Assembly (NCBI GenBank): GCA_031428675.1
Contig: JANOYC010000156.1
Location: forward strand, 1 to 23,298
DNA length: 23,298 nt
Direction: 5' to 3'
DNA from: JANOYC01 sp031428675
GTDB lineage: Bacteria > Actinomycetota > Actinomycetes > Actinomycetales > Microbacteriaceae
The position numbers and the translations under genes are program-made. Positions 6,243 through 13,445 of this stretch are shown here, one piece after another. Position 1 is the stretch's first letter. Every line of letters starts with the position of its first letter. The notes beneath the pieces were generated by a model. The model was given only the letters and a program-made list of their open reading frames with translations, was not told where the DNA came from and did not search any database.

Positions 6243-7666
6243 GCGGCACCCTCGACAAGTCGTCGCAGATCCGTGGTGCTCACTCTGACGTAGCGCTGCG
6301 TCGTGGCGGGCGATGCGTGGCCGAGGAGCTGCTGCACCGCGAAGGTGTCCCGGTCGATTGAGTAGGCCCTGGTCGCGAATCTGTGGCGAAGCTGGTGCAT
6401 GGTGACTCCGGCCGGCAGAAGGCTCGAGATCTGCCGCCCGAGCCAGCGGGGTGACAAGTGGCCGTTGTCCCGACCGGGGAACAGGTAGCCGGCGGGACGG
6501 GCGAGCAGCACGGAGGCGAGCCCGTCGGGTACGGGGATCCGGCGGAACTTGTCACCCTTCCCGAGCACGACCAGCTCACGCGCGCCATGCGGCCCCTGGA
6601 TGTTCCGGGAGTGCAGGCCGGCGACCTCAAATCGGCGCAGCCCCAGCTCGGCAGCGAGACGCAGGGCGAGCGTCTCGCGGTCGCCGGCCCCCGCGAGGGC
6701 ACTCTGGTACTCGTCGTCCTCCGCAGGTCGCGGGTGGGGCGGTCGGGCGCGCACGACGGGCAGCGCCTCTGCGGGGTTGTGCAGCGCTCGCCCGGTCTGC
6801 TGCGCCCATCGGTAGAACCCGACTAGCGTCTGCCGGTACCTGCGGCGGGTTTCTCTCGCCCACCGCTTGTTACCCATCCACGCTGCGAGATCATCGATGG
6901 TGACATCGAACGGGCCCAGGTGCGCGTTCTGGCGAGCAAAGTGCCGGAGCGCCTCGAGGAAGGAATCGATTGTCGTCTCTGCTCGGCCGCCTGTTCGGAG
7001 GTGGCTGCGATACTCGCGCAGCACTCCGACCCATGCCGAGGGGAGTGCCCACTGTGGAGGTCCGGCGTAGGTAAGTTCCATCGGATCGATGAACACCCGT
7101 TGCGTGGTGTAGGCCCACCGGTAGAACGCGCGGAGGGCGGAGCGGTGAGAGAGTCGCGATGAGTGCGTGACGGTGAGTTGCTCGAGCCAGCCGTGCACGT
7201 CAGCGTGGGTGACGCTCCACGGATCGAGTGAGCATCGTGCTGCGAACCGCCGCACGTACTTGAGCCGCTGGTCGACCGTCGAAGGCGTGAGCTGGCGCGC
7301 CCGCTGGTCGACGGCGAATGCCTCGAGGGCGTGCACCCATACAGTCGGGATGGTTGATCCTCGAGGCGCGATCGCCGAGGGGTCGCCGGACCTCCGACCG
7401 CTGGCGGCGAACCACCGGTAGAGCGACCTGACCGCGAGGCGTTGCGCCTTCACGGTAGCTGGCGGGATCTCGGCCGCGTCGAGCTGGCTGAAGTAACTGC
7501 TCACCTGATCGGTAGTCGCGTGGAGCGGGTCGACGCCGAGCGCGGCGGGCAGCGAGCGCAGCCTACGCGCCTGTGTCTCGAGGGTCGACGTCGCGCGGCC
7601 TGCACCCGCCTGCTCTTGGACGTACTGTTTCAGCAGCTCATCCCAGCCGATACCTGGCGTGCTCAC
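6239..7666 (-). CDS. Second tyrosine recombinase with three N-terminal SAM-like repeats
   Basis: This is a 475-aa tyrosine recombinase. The catalytic domain (about 315-475) has R344 in LGLRRFE, a lysine in GKGDKFR (370/373), H424 and R427 in HQLRH, H450 in LLGH and the nucleophile Y459 in TQRYVRV, so it looks active. The N-terminal 310 residues contain three successive segments of the SAM-like core-binding type. They are about 8-98 (ending AVRSLYRWFAASGR), 112-200 (ending ALRAFYRWAYTTQR) and 212-302 (ending TLVGFYRWAQQTGR), each closing with the same FYRW-A signature. Most integrases have one such domain, plus at most an arm-binding domain. The GTG at 7664-7666 follows GGGGATTC. It faces attR, opposite the usual int. 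Its role could be resolution, excision at another site, or an older element's integrase. Confidence 0.88.
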   Translation of the reverse strand: MSTPGIGWDELLKQYVQEQAGAGRATSTLETQARRLRSLPAALGVDPLHATTDQVSSYFSQLDAAEIPPATVKAQRLAVRSLYRWFAASGRRSGDPSAIAPRGSTIPTVWVHALEAFAVDQRARQLTPSTVDQRLKYVRRFAARCSLDPWSVTHADVHGWLEQLTVTHSSRLSHRSALRAFYRWAYTTQRVFIDPMELTYAGPPQWALPSAWVGVLREYRSHLRTGGRAETTIDSFLEALRHFARQNAHLGPFDVTIDDLAAWMGNKRWARETRRRYRQTLVGFYRWAQQTGRALHNPAEALPVVRARPPHPRPAEDDEYQSALAGAGDRETLALRLAAELGLRRFEVAGLHSRNIQGPHGARELVVLGKGDKFRRIPVPDGLASVLLARPAGYLFPGRDNGHLSPRWLGRQISSLLPAGVTMHQLRHRFATRAYSIDRDTFAVQQLLGHASPATTQRYVRVSTTDLRRLVEGAA

Positions 7667-7741
7667 GAATCCCCGTCCCGTTGCCTTACTCGGTTGCCCT
7701 GCGTTCCCGGATGTTAACTCACGGTCTGGTGTTGCGCTAGT

Positions 7742-7762
7742 TTCGTGGACTCCCGTGGACTC
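7742..7762 (+). promoter_or_regulatory. Putative integrase arm-type sites, right end
   Basis: A 21-bp block identical to 446-466, with CGTGGACTC at 7744 and 7754 (10-bp phasing). It lies 119 bp inside the right core repeat. The two blocks are in direct orientation. Being inside both ends, and nowhere else that I can see, argues for integrase or Xis binding. It also lies in the upstream region of the second recombinase gene and could regulate it. Confidence 0.6.
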
Positions 7763-7881
7763 CCGACCCGCTCGGAGCCGTCATGGTTAGTCAATTGCGG
7801 GCATTCCCGATAGGCTCGGATCGCTGTGATTCCGGGGAAGTTGCCGAATTAGCGGCATGGCAGAGAAGGGGGCTTGGGCGT

Positions 7882-7924
7882 CTTCCCAAGCTGATAGCGC
7901 GGGTTCGATTCCCGTCATCCGCTC
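7882..7924 (+). repeat. attR: 43-bp direct repeat
   Basis: An exact copy of 330-372. Here the 5' half of the tRNA is replaced by element sequence, so no cloverleaf can form. An imperfectly placed inverted pair GCTTGGG (7873-7879) / CCCAAGC (7886-7892) straddles the start of the core and may be the two core-binding sites of the original attP. Confidence 0.92.
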
Positions 7925-7935
7925 GATGTGATGTC

Positions 7936-8673
7936 TCAGGACATTGTGAACGGTCGAACCCCCGGTGTTTGGGGTTCGACCGTTTTCGTTTTTGGTTGGT
8001 AGGCCTGTTTTGGGTCGATTGTGTAGTCGCCGAGGACGGTGCCGTGGAGGCTGATGATGGTCGCGTCGACGTTGTGGATCAGGATGATGATCTCGGTTCT
8101 GGCGTGTGCTCGACCGACTCCGAGGTGCAGCATTTTGTTGCCGTAGCGGAGGGATACTTTCCCGCCGGTGTCGATGGTGTCCTAGCGGCCACTCCAGATG
8201 TTCGGGTCGTCAGGGGTGGTCGGTTCAGCTTTCGGGTTCAGCCTGTAGGCGAACGCGGGGGTCCGACGGTTTAACGCTCGGTGGGGCCGTTGCTCGTTGT
8301 AGTAGCTGCGGAACCCGTCGAGCACGGCTTGGAGTTCATCGATCGTCGCGGCTGGGTGGGCGGCAAGATATTTTTTCAGTGTCTGCCAGAAGCGTTCGAT
8401 TTTCCCTTGGGTGGTGGGCCGGTAGGGGCGGCCATTCTTCTGGGTGATGCCCTCGAGGGCGAGGAGTGTTTCGAACGCGTTCGCCGATCCTCGACCGCGG
8501 GCGCCGCCGGCATATTTGGTGGTGTAGACGTTGCCGTTATCGGTTAGCGTCGAGGCCGGGAACCCGTGCTCGGTTGCTGCTGCGGTGAACGTATCGGTGA
8601 TCGTTTTCCCGGAAACACGGCGGTGTGCGGTGAGGTGCAGCATGAATCGGGAGTGATCATCGAGCCACCCGAT
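7936..8673 (-). pseudogene. IS481-type transposase remnant (5' truncated, internal stop)
   Basis: The minus-strand frame encodes the integrase-core part of an IS481-family DDE transposase: WLDDHSRFMLHLTAHRR, LTDNGNVY (second catalytic Asp), GKIERFWQTLKKYL (catalytic Glu) and YNEQRPHRALNRRTP. The N-terminal HTH and the segment with the first catalytic Asp are absent. Similarity begins near 8673, and the DNA upstream is unrelated. After NIWSGR a TAG at 8182-8184 interrupts the frame, which then continues in phase as DTIDTGGKVSLRYGNKMLHLGVGRAHA and ends at 7936-7938. The element is therefore dead. Its tail lies about 12 bp from attR, so the IS inserted next to the tRNA 3' end before or after the larger element arrived. 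Confidence 0.85.
7951..7993 (+). terminator. Intrinsic terminator-like hairpin
   Basis: CGGTCGAACCCC (7951-7962) pairs perfectly with GGGGTTCGACCG (7971-7982) around an 8-nt loop, followed by TTTTCGTTTTT. It sits 27 bp beyond the right tRNA repeat, so it may be the original terminator of tRNA-Gly. It also overlaps the 3' end of the IS481 remnant and may instead have come with the IS. Confidence 0.75.
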
Positions 8674-8753
8674 GGGGAGTAGTACTCGTAGTGATAAAAA
8701 TTCCTCCCGTAAAGATGTTTCTCGTGCCGATACAAAGAGTCGCGTTGGCACAA

Positions 8754-9989
8754 CTACGGAAGCCGGTCAGATCCGGGACAGGTGAGGCGCTGTGCCGAAT
8801 ACGTGGAAGCGGCTTCTGATAAGTCAACCTGGTCATAATTCCCTGTCAAGACGTCGGCGAAGAGCACCGGACGTCGAAGTGTGGACGCGACGTAGACCGA
8901 ACGGATGAGGGCAATCGCTTCGAAAGCTTGCTGCATGGTGACTCGGGGTTGCCCCCCGGACGTGATGGCGCTCACTACATCCATGTACTGCTGGTGGTGG
9001 CTAGCTGGGTCGAGGCCGTACTGACCCGAGGGTGCAGAGGGAAGAGCGAAGCCGAGGCGGTAGTTGCTCTCAACGACTTTGGCGAGCACACTTGCCGCGT
9101 CGTTGCCCTCAGCCGACACGAGTCCCATTGGTCCGACGTCCGTTTCCGGTGACACCGCAGCGTGAAAATACGTCAGGAGGTCGTCCTCAATTATGGCTGA
9201 GCCCAGCGAGCCCATCACGTGGAGGCGCGTCGCAAGACCTGGATATGCGGCGGTCGTCGCATGCAGCGATGCCAGAGCCCCCGATTCGAAGCGGACCGCT
9301 GCGACCACCGAGTCCTCGACCTCAATTCCCCTATGAGAAAGAAGAGCCATCTGCCCCGATATCTCTACAGGGCGTCCGAGAAACGACAACAGTAGGTCGA
9401 CGTTGTGCACCCCTTGGTTCATGAGAGCGCCGCCACCGTCGAGTGCCCATGTTCCACGCCAGTCGGCCGAGTCGTAGTAGCTCTGTGGTCGCCACCAAGC
9501 TGTCGAAGCGATAGCCGTCGTCACGCGTCCGAACGCCCCGGCCTTCAGCGCATCTGCGACGATCATCGTCGCCGCGTCATACCGATGCTGGCTGATGACG
9601 CTCGCGACGATGCCCTCGTGCGCTGCTTGCGCAGCACGATCGGCTATTTCACGAGCTCGTCCGAGCTCGACGTCGAGCGGCTTCTCGACGATAACGTGTC
9701 GGCCAGCGTGAAGAGCCATTGTTGCCTGTGACGCATGCATTCCACTGGGCGTTGTGATCACGACCAAGTCGACTTCGGGAGAGGACAGAGCCTCTTCCAG
9801 TGTCGGGCACTCACGTGGGCGGCGGAAGCCGGCCGCCTCGAGTCGATCGGCGAGTAGAACAGCCGACTCAGCGGATGAATCCACGACCGCGACGACTTGC
9901 AGCGCGTCTATACCGGATGCAATCGCCGCGTGAACGGTTCCCATCGCACCGGACCCAACTAGGGCCACACCGATTTTTCCGTGACTCAC
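8754..9989 (-). CDS. Gfo/Idh/MocA family oxidoreductase
   Basis: This is an NAD(P)-dependent sugar or cyclitol dehydrogenase, 411 aa from the GTG at 9987-9989. I prefer this start to an ATG 45 bp upstream because GAGGAGG lies 6 nt before it and the Rossmann fold begins immediately (KIGVALVGSGAMG, glycines 12-17). The family motif EKPLD has the catalytic K103, and the second domain has GGALMNQGVHNVDLL with the conserved His. The C-terminal about 30 residues, after RRPVLFADV, are not typical. The gene follows the ABC permeases after a 203-bp gap, and its 3' end abuts the IS481 remnant. It probably oxidises the imported sugar, often at C1 or C3 in this family. The substrate is unknown. Confidence 0.9.
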   Translation of the reverse strand: MSHGKIGVALVGSGAMGTVHAAIASGIDALQVVAVVDSSAESAVLLADRLEAAGFRRPRECPTLEEALSSPEVDLVVITTPSGMHASQATMALHAGRHVIVEKPLDVELGRAREIADRAAQAAHEGIVASVISQHRYDAATMIVADALKAGAFGRVTTAIASTAWWRPQSYYDSADWRGTWALDGGGALMNQGVHNVDLLLSFLGRPVEISGQMALLSHRGIEVEDSVVAAVRFESGALASLHATTAAYPGLATRLHVMGSLGSAIIEDDLLTYFHAAVSPETDVGPMGLVSAEGNDAASVLAKVVESNYRLGFALPSAPSGQYGLDPASHHQQYMDVVSAITSGGQPRVTMQQAFEAIALIRSVYVASTLRRPVLFADVLTGNYDQVDLSEAASTYSAQRLTCPGSDRLP

Positions 9990-10045
9990 TAACGTCCTCC
10001 TCGTTAGGAAATCTTTTTCCAGAACGCGAAACATGACTGGCGGGA

Positions 10046-10136
10046 CCGACCCGCATGCAGGGTCGGCCTCCCCTGGCGGCTAGGACCGGAAGCTCACTGA
10101 AGTGCCGAAAAACGCGTAGGCCGCATGTGCCACATG
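10046..10136. promoter_or_regulatory. Hairpin and small palindrome between permease and dehydrogenase
   Basis: The 203-bp gap 9990-10192 holds CCGACCC (10046-10052) / GGGTCGG (10060-10066) with a 7-nt loop, and the palindrome CATGTG-C-CACATG (10124-10136). The first could partly stop or process the transporter transcript. The second resembles an operator and shares CACATG with the site at 17423-17434. No T tract follows the hairpin. Confidence 0.4.
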
Positions 10137-10192
10137 GAGAGCATGCTGCGCCGACGAGCCATTGCGCCAAGCGCCGCGTGTCGATGCCGACA

Positions 10193-11050
10193 TCACCCCT
10201 TGACTCCGCCGGAGGTCAGTCCGGCGATGAACCAGCGCTGGAAGGCTGTGAATACGATCAGGACCGGGATGAATGCGACGATCACGAATGCGGAGAACAG
10301 GCCCCAGAAGTTGCCGAACCCGGTCGTTATGTAACGGACGATGCCGTTCTGGACCGTCTTCATGTCTTCCGTCGTCGCGAGGACGGTTCCCACGAGGAAG
10401 TCGTTCCAGACGAAGACGAAGATGAATATCGCAATCGCTGCGATGCCAGGTCGGATGAGGGGAATTACGATTCGCCAGAGGATCTGTATGCGGGAACAAC
10501 CGTCTATCGCGGCGGCTTCCTCAATCTCTATGGGGATGTTCTCGATGAAGTTGCGCAAGAACAGGATCGTCTGCCCGCAGATGATCGCGGTGTAAACGAC
10601 GATCAGCATCGGGTAGGTGTTGATCAGGGCCGTCTTGACGAACATCGAGTAGAGCGCGATGAAGACGACGATGGCGGGGACCATCGAGAACACCAGGATG
10701 CCTGTCATCACTGCTTCCATGCGGCGACTCTGGTATCGAGTAGCGACATAGGCGGCAGGGATGCAGATCAGTAGTGCGAGGAAGATTGACCCTCCCGCGT
10801 AAATGAGCGAGTTCACGAAGAACCGCACGTTGGTCGAGGTGTAAATGCCGGCGAACGACTCGAATGTGACCGGGTTGGGGATCCATTCCGGGGGAAACTT
10901 GATCGTGTCGGCGTCAGGTTTGAGCGCCGTCGACACTATCCATGCCACAGGCGGCAAGACGATGGCGGCCGAAAGAACGATGTAGATCCATGCGGGTACA
11001 ACCCGCAACCAGTCGATAGGCCGACGGCGCTTGCCCGATGCAGTGGTCAC
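10193..11050 (-). CDS. Carbohydrate ABC transporter permease (MalG-like)
   Basis: This is a 285-aa inner-membrane subunit of a CUT1-type sugar importer. It has six predicted membrane segments, the first at about 19-41 (WIYIVLSAAIVLPPVAWIVS). The EAA loop EEAAAIDGCSRIQILWRIVIPL (about 177-198) is the docking site for the ATPase. The sequence is of the MalG/second-permease type (INTYPMLIVVYTA, GLTSGGVKG tail). Its ATG overlaps the stop of the upstream permease (11047-11050). No ATPase gene is in the locus, so a shared MsiK-type ATPase elsewhere in the genome is expected, as is usual for sugar CUT1 systems of actinomycetes. Confidence 0.93.
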   Translation of the reverse strand: MTTASGKRRRPIDWLRVVPAWIYIVLSAAIVLPPVAWIVSTALKPDADTIKFPPEWIPNPVTFESFAGIYTSTNVRFFVNSLIYAGGSIFLALLICIPAAYVATRYQSRRMEAVMTGILVFSMVPAIVVFIALYSMFVKTALINTYPMLIVVYTAIICGQTILFLRNFIENIPIEIEEAAAIDGCSRIQILWRIVIPLIRPGIAAIAIFIFVFVWNDFLVGTVLATTEDMKTVQNGIVRYITTGFGNFWGLFSAFVIVAFIPVLIVFTAFQRWFIAGLTSGGVKG

Positions 11051-11994
11051 AATGCTTCCTTTCGACGGAAACGGATGGCGACGAGAGTGAGCACGATGTT
11101 GATCGCGAACAGCAGGATCGCAGTTGCCGATGCGCCTGAGAGATCGAAGTCCAGGAAGGTCTGGTTGTAGACGCGCATCGATAAGGTTTCGGTGGCCGCT
11201 AGGGGCCCTCCGCGCGTCGTGACGAGAATGATCGTTACCATCTGCACGTACAGCATGAGCAGGACGACGACAACGGAGACGATCGTATTCCGCAGGTAGG
11301 GCAGCGTGATGCTGACGAAGCCTCGCCAGATTCCCCCGCCGTCCATGCGGAGGCTTTCGCGAAGCTCCTCAGGGATCGTCTGTAGTGCACCCAAGAACAG
11401 AAGCATGGCTTGCGGGTACGACCACCAGGCGGTGATCAGCGTTACCGCTATCAGGGCTGATGTGGGTGAAGAGAATACATCCGTCGGCCCCCAGCCGAGC
11501 GAGTTCGTGATCGCTGATGCGGGGCCGAAGTTTGGGTTGAGAAACCACAGCCAGATCGTTCCTGCCGTTGCCTGCGACATCAGCCACGGCAGCAGGAACA
11601 GGCTACGGACGCTCCGCTTGAAACGGTGCAGGTCGTTGAGCACGATTGCTGAAAGCAGTCCCGCCGGCAAAGCAATTACCAATGCGCCCAGCGAGAACGC
11701 GAGGGTTGTACCGATCTGTGCAGGAAGCGATGGATCTGAGAAGAGGGCGGTGAAGGAGTTTAGACCCGAGAATTCACCGATTTCGTAGTAGGTGGTCTCA
11801 TGAAGCGCAGTCCACGCGGTGTACACCAGGGGCCCGATGAAGACGAACAAGAACACGAGCACGACCGGGATCGTGTACAGCCAGACCCGAGGATCACCGG
11901 CGATGGTTCGGCGTTTGCGATCGGGCTGTCCGGGGCCTCGACCCTGGTTGCGGACGCGAGGGAGCGCCGCAACTTCACCAGCAGAGAGAGTCAT
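11047..11994 (-). CDS. Carbohydrate ABC transporter permease (MalF-like)
   Basis: This 315-aa permease is the partner of the following MalG-like subunit. A charged N-terminus of about 36 residues precedes the first membrane segment (YTIPVVLVFLFVFIGPLVYTA, about 40-60). The EAA-type loop is EELRESLRMDGGGIWRGF (about 209-226), followed by ITLPYLRNTI. The N-terminal layout (short cytoplasmic tail, WTALHETTYYE periplasmic loop) is that of the UgpA/MalF group. The ATG at 11992-11994 lies 51 bp after the binding-protein stop, with an 11-bp hairpin in between, and the gene overlaps the next by 4 bp. The substrate is not deducible from the permease. Confidence 0.93.
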   Translation of the reverse strand: MTLSAGEVAALPRVRNQGRGPGQPDRKRRTIAGDPRVWLYTIPVVLVFLFVFIGPLVYTAWTALHETTYYEIGEFSGLNSFTALFSDPSLPAQIGTTLAFSLGALVIALPAGLLSAIVLNDLHRFKRSVRSLFLLPWLMSQATAGTIWLWFLNPNFGPASAITNSLGWGPTDVFSSPTSALIAVTLITAWWSYPQAMLLFLGALQTIPEELRESLRMDGGGIWRGFVSITLPYLRNTIVSVVVVLLMLYVQMVTIILVTTRGGPLAATETLSMRVYNQTFLDFDLSGASATAILLFAINIVLTLVAIRFRRKEAL

Positions 11995-12007
11995 GATGTT
12001 CCGATCC

Positions 12008-12033
12008 CCGGGGAGCCCTCTCGGGCTCCCCGG
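12008..12033. other. Strong hairpin between the binding-protein and permease genes
   Basis: CCGGGGAGCCC (12008-12018) and GGGCTCCCCGG (12023-12033) form an 11-bp GC-rich stem with a TCTC loop, in the 51-bp gap after the binding-protein stop. No T run follows on the minus strand. Hairpins at this place in other sugar ABC operons (malE-malF) stabilise the upstream message and lower downstream expression, which fits the need for excess binding protein. Confidence 0.75.
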
Positions 12034-12045
12034 ATTTCTGTCGGT

Positions 12046-13320
12046 CTATTTGGTCGCAGCGTCCTGCGCGGCGGTGATGAATTCGCTGCCTGACAGGCCG
12101 TTCAGGTACAGCGCTTGGCCAGCTTGTGACAGCCCTGTCGCGACCGCAATCCAGTTGTCCGCGTACGTGTGCGGTTCGCTGTTGCTCTCGACGTACCCCG
12201 CGATGGAGTTGACGATGTCGGCATCCGGAGTAGAGAAGAACGGCGCGTCGTAGCTCGATGCGCGGGTCGGAACTTCGCCACCGGTGGCCATCGCGGCGGC
12301 AGCGTCCGCGCCGGTCATGTACTCAATGAACTTCCATGCAGCATCGACGCTCTTACTTCCCGCGCCAATCCCCATTGTCCATCCGAGGGTCGCTCCGGTT
12401 CGGTCGCCGGTCGAGGCGGTGGGAAGTTCACTCCACTTGATGTCAGGGTTGGTCGCCCCGTAGGTCACGATGCGCTCCGTGCCGAGGACAGCCATCGCGA
12501 CCGTCCCATTCGCCAGACCATCCGTGACTGTGGAGTAGCTGTCCGACACGACGCTGCTGCCGAGCGCGTTCGCGTCGCGCAGTTTCGCGAGGAAGTCGCC
12601 GAATTCGTTCGCCTTGTCGCCGGCGTAGTCGACTTCGCCGTCTTCGTTCCAGATGTCTTGTCCGACCTGGCTCATGAAGCAGTCGAAGAACGTTGCGATG
12701 ATTGCGGAGTTGTCGGTGTCGGAGAAGCCGGTGCCGAACCCGGTGTAGCCGGCTGCGGCCGCCTTGGTCGCGACGTCGACAACCTCGTCATAAGTGGTCG
12801 GAGCGGTGGCGCCGATCTCATCGAGGATCTTCTGGTTGTAGTACAGGGCGCAGGTGCGGTATTCGTAGGGCACGGCGACTTGCTCGCCGTCGGGGCCAGC
12901 CAGCGTATCCGGGGGTCGCAGCCAATCGTCTACCGAAGTGGCGGCTTCGGGGAGCGGGGTATAGGCGCCGGCTGCGGCCATCTGCGGCACCTGCGGCGTG
13001 AACATCTTGAACACGTCGGGCGCCTGGCCCGCCGCCGCCGCCTGGGGCAAGCGGCTGATCATATCGCCGAGCGACACCACCGACAGGTCGATGTTAATGT
13101 CGGGGTTGGCCTCCTCGAAAGCGGCGATATTCTCCCGTAGCGCGTTTGCACGCGGGTTGTCCTGGCTCGGGTCGAGGAAGTCCCAATAGGCGAGGGTCAC
13201 CGGGCCGGTGTCCGCGCTGCCCTCCCCGCCGTCGGAATCATCCGTGGGAGCACAGGCAGTCAGCAACAAACTCGCCGCCGCAAGGGTCCCCAGTGCGATT
13301 TTCCACCGTTTCGTGTTCAT
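12046..13320 (-). CDS. Extracellular sugar-binding lipoprotein of the ABC importer
   Basis: This is a 424-aa solute-binding protein of the family 1 (CUT1) type. The N-terminus MNTKRWKIALGTLAAASLLL is a lipoprotein signal with lipobox LTAC, so C23 would be lipidated and the protein anchored outside the membrane. An S/D/G-rich linker follows, then LAYWDFLDPSQDN and the usual AFEEANPDINIDLSVVSLGDM. The second lobe has ALYYNQKILDEIG, and hinge motifs such as WKFIEYMTGADAAA are seen. GGGAGAG is well spaced before the ATG at 13318-13320. The gene stands first of the transporter trio, preceded by 125 bp after the SDR stop. It delivers the substrate to the two permeases. The specificity is unknown. 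Confidence 0.93.
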   Translation of the reverse strand: MNTKRWKIALGTLAAASLLLTACAPTDDSDGGEGSADTGPVTLAYWDFLDPSQDNPRANALRENIAAFEEANPDINIDLSVVSLGDMISRLPQAAAAGQAPDVFKMFTPQVPQMAAAGAYTPLPEAATSVDDWLRPPDTLAGPDGEQVAVPYEYRTCALYYNQKILDEIGATAPTTYDEVVDVATKAAAAGYTGFGTGFSDTDNSAIIATFFDCFMSQVGQDIWNEDGEVDYAGDKANEFGDFLAKLRDANALGSSVVSDSYSTVTDGLANGTVAMAVLGTERIVTYGATNPDIKWSELPTASTGDRTGATLGWTMGIGAGSKSVDAAWKFIEYMTGADAAAAMATGGEVPTRASSYDAPFFSTPDADIVNSIAGYVESNSEPHTYADNWIAVATGLSQAGQALYLNGLSGSEFITAAQDAATK

Positions 13321-13417
13321 TTCATTCTCTCCCTTGAGATCAGTCGCTTTGTTCGGCAGTTGTGTGCCCGGGAAAGCGGATGCCCGGGTTTGTCATTACT
13401 TGAGTTGTGTCGAACGC

Positions 13418-13435
13418 CTCGCGGAGCACCGCGAG
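13418..13435. other. Small hairpin between SDR and binding-protein genes
   Basis: CTCGCGG (13418-13424) and CCGCGAG (13429-13435) form a 7-bp stem with an AGCA loop, 10 bp after the SDR stop on the minus strand. No T run is seen. The 125-bp gap 13321-13445 may hold an internal promoter for the transporter genes. I see no clear -35/-10 pair. Confidence 0.35.
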
Positions 13436-13445
13436 ACATCGGGTG

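Larger units (their letters stand above)
330..7924. mobile_element. Integrative element in tRNA-Gly(CCC) (degraded AICE, plasmid-like or satellite-like)
   Basis: A perfect 43-bp direct repeat bounds the segment (330-372 and 7882-7924), so one unit is 7552 bp. The integrase gene lies just inside the tRNA end. The content is integrase, membrane protein, excisionase-like HTH, unknown protein, prim-pol, DUF3631 ATPase, then a convergent second recombinase with a coupled ORF. Integrase, Xis and prim-pol together are typical of actinomycete integrative and conjugative elements of the pSAM2 type and of some phage satellites. No FtsK/TraB-like translocase, relaxase, partition gene, capsid gene or terminase is visible, so transfer would need a helper. 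The DUF3631 gene appears frameshifted, so replication may be impaired. Confidence 0.88.

Noticed and set aside
12169..13140. 323-aa plus-strand frame opposite the binding protein
   Set aside because: Shadow. The minus strand has a lipoprotein signal and binding-protein motifs.
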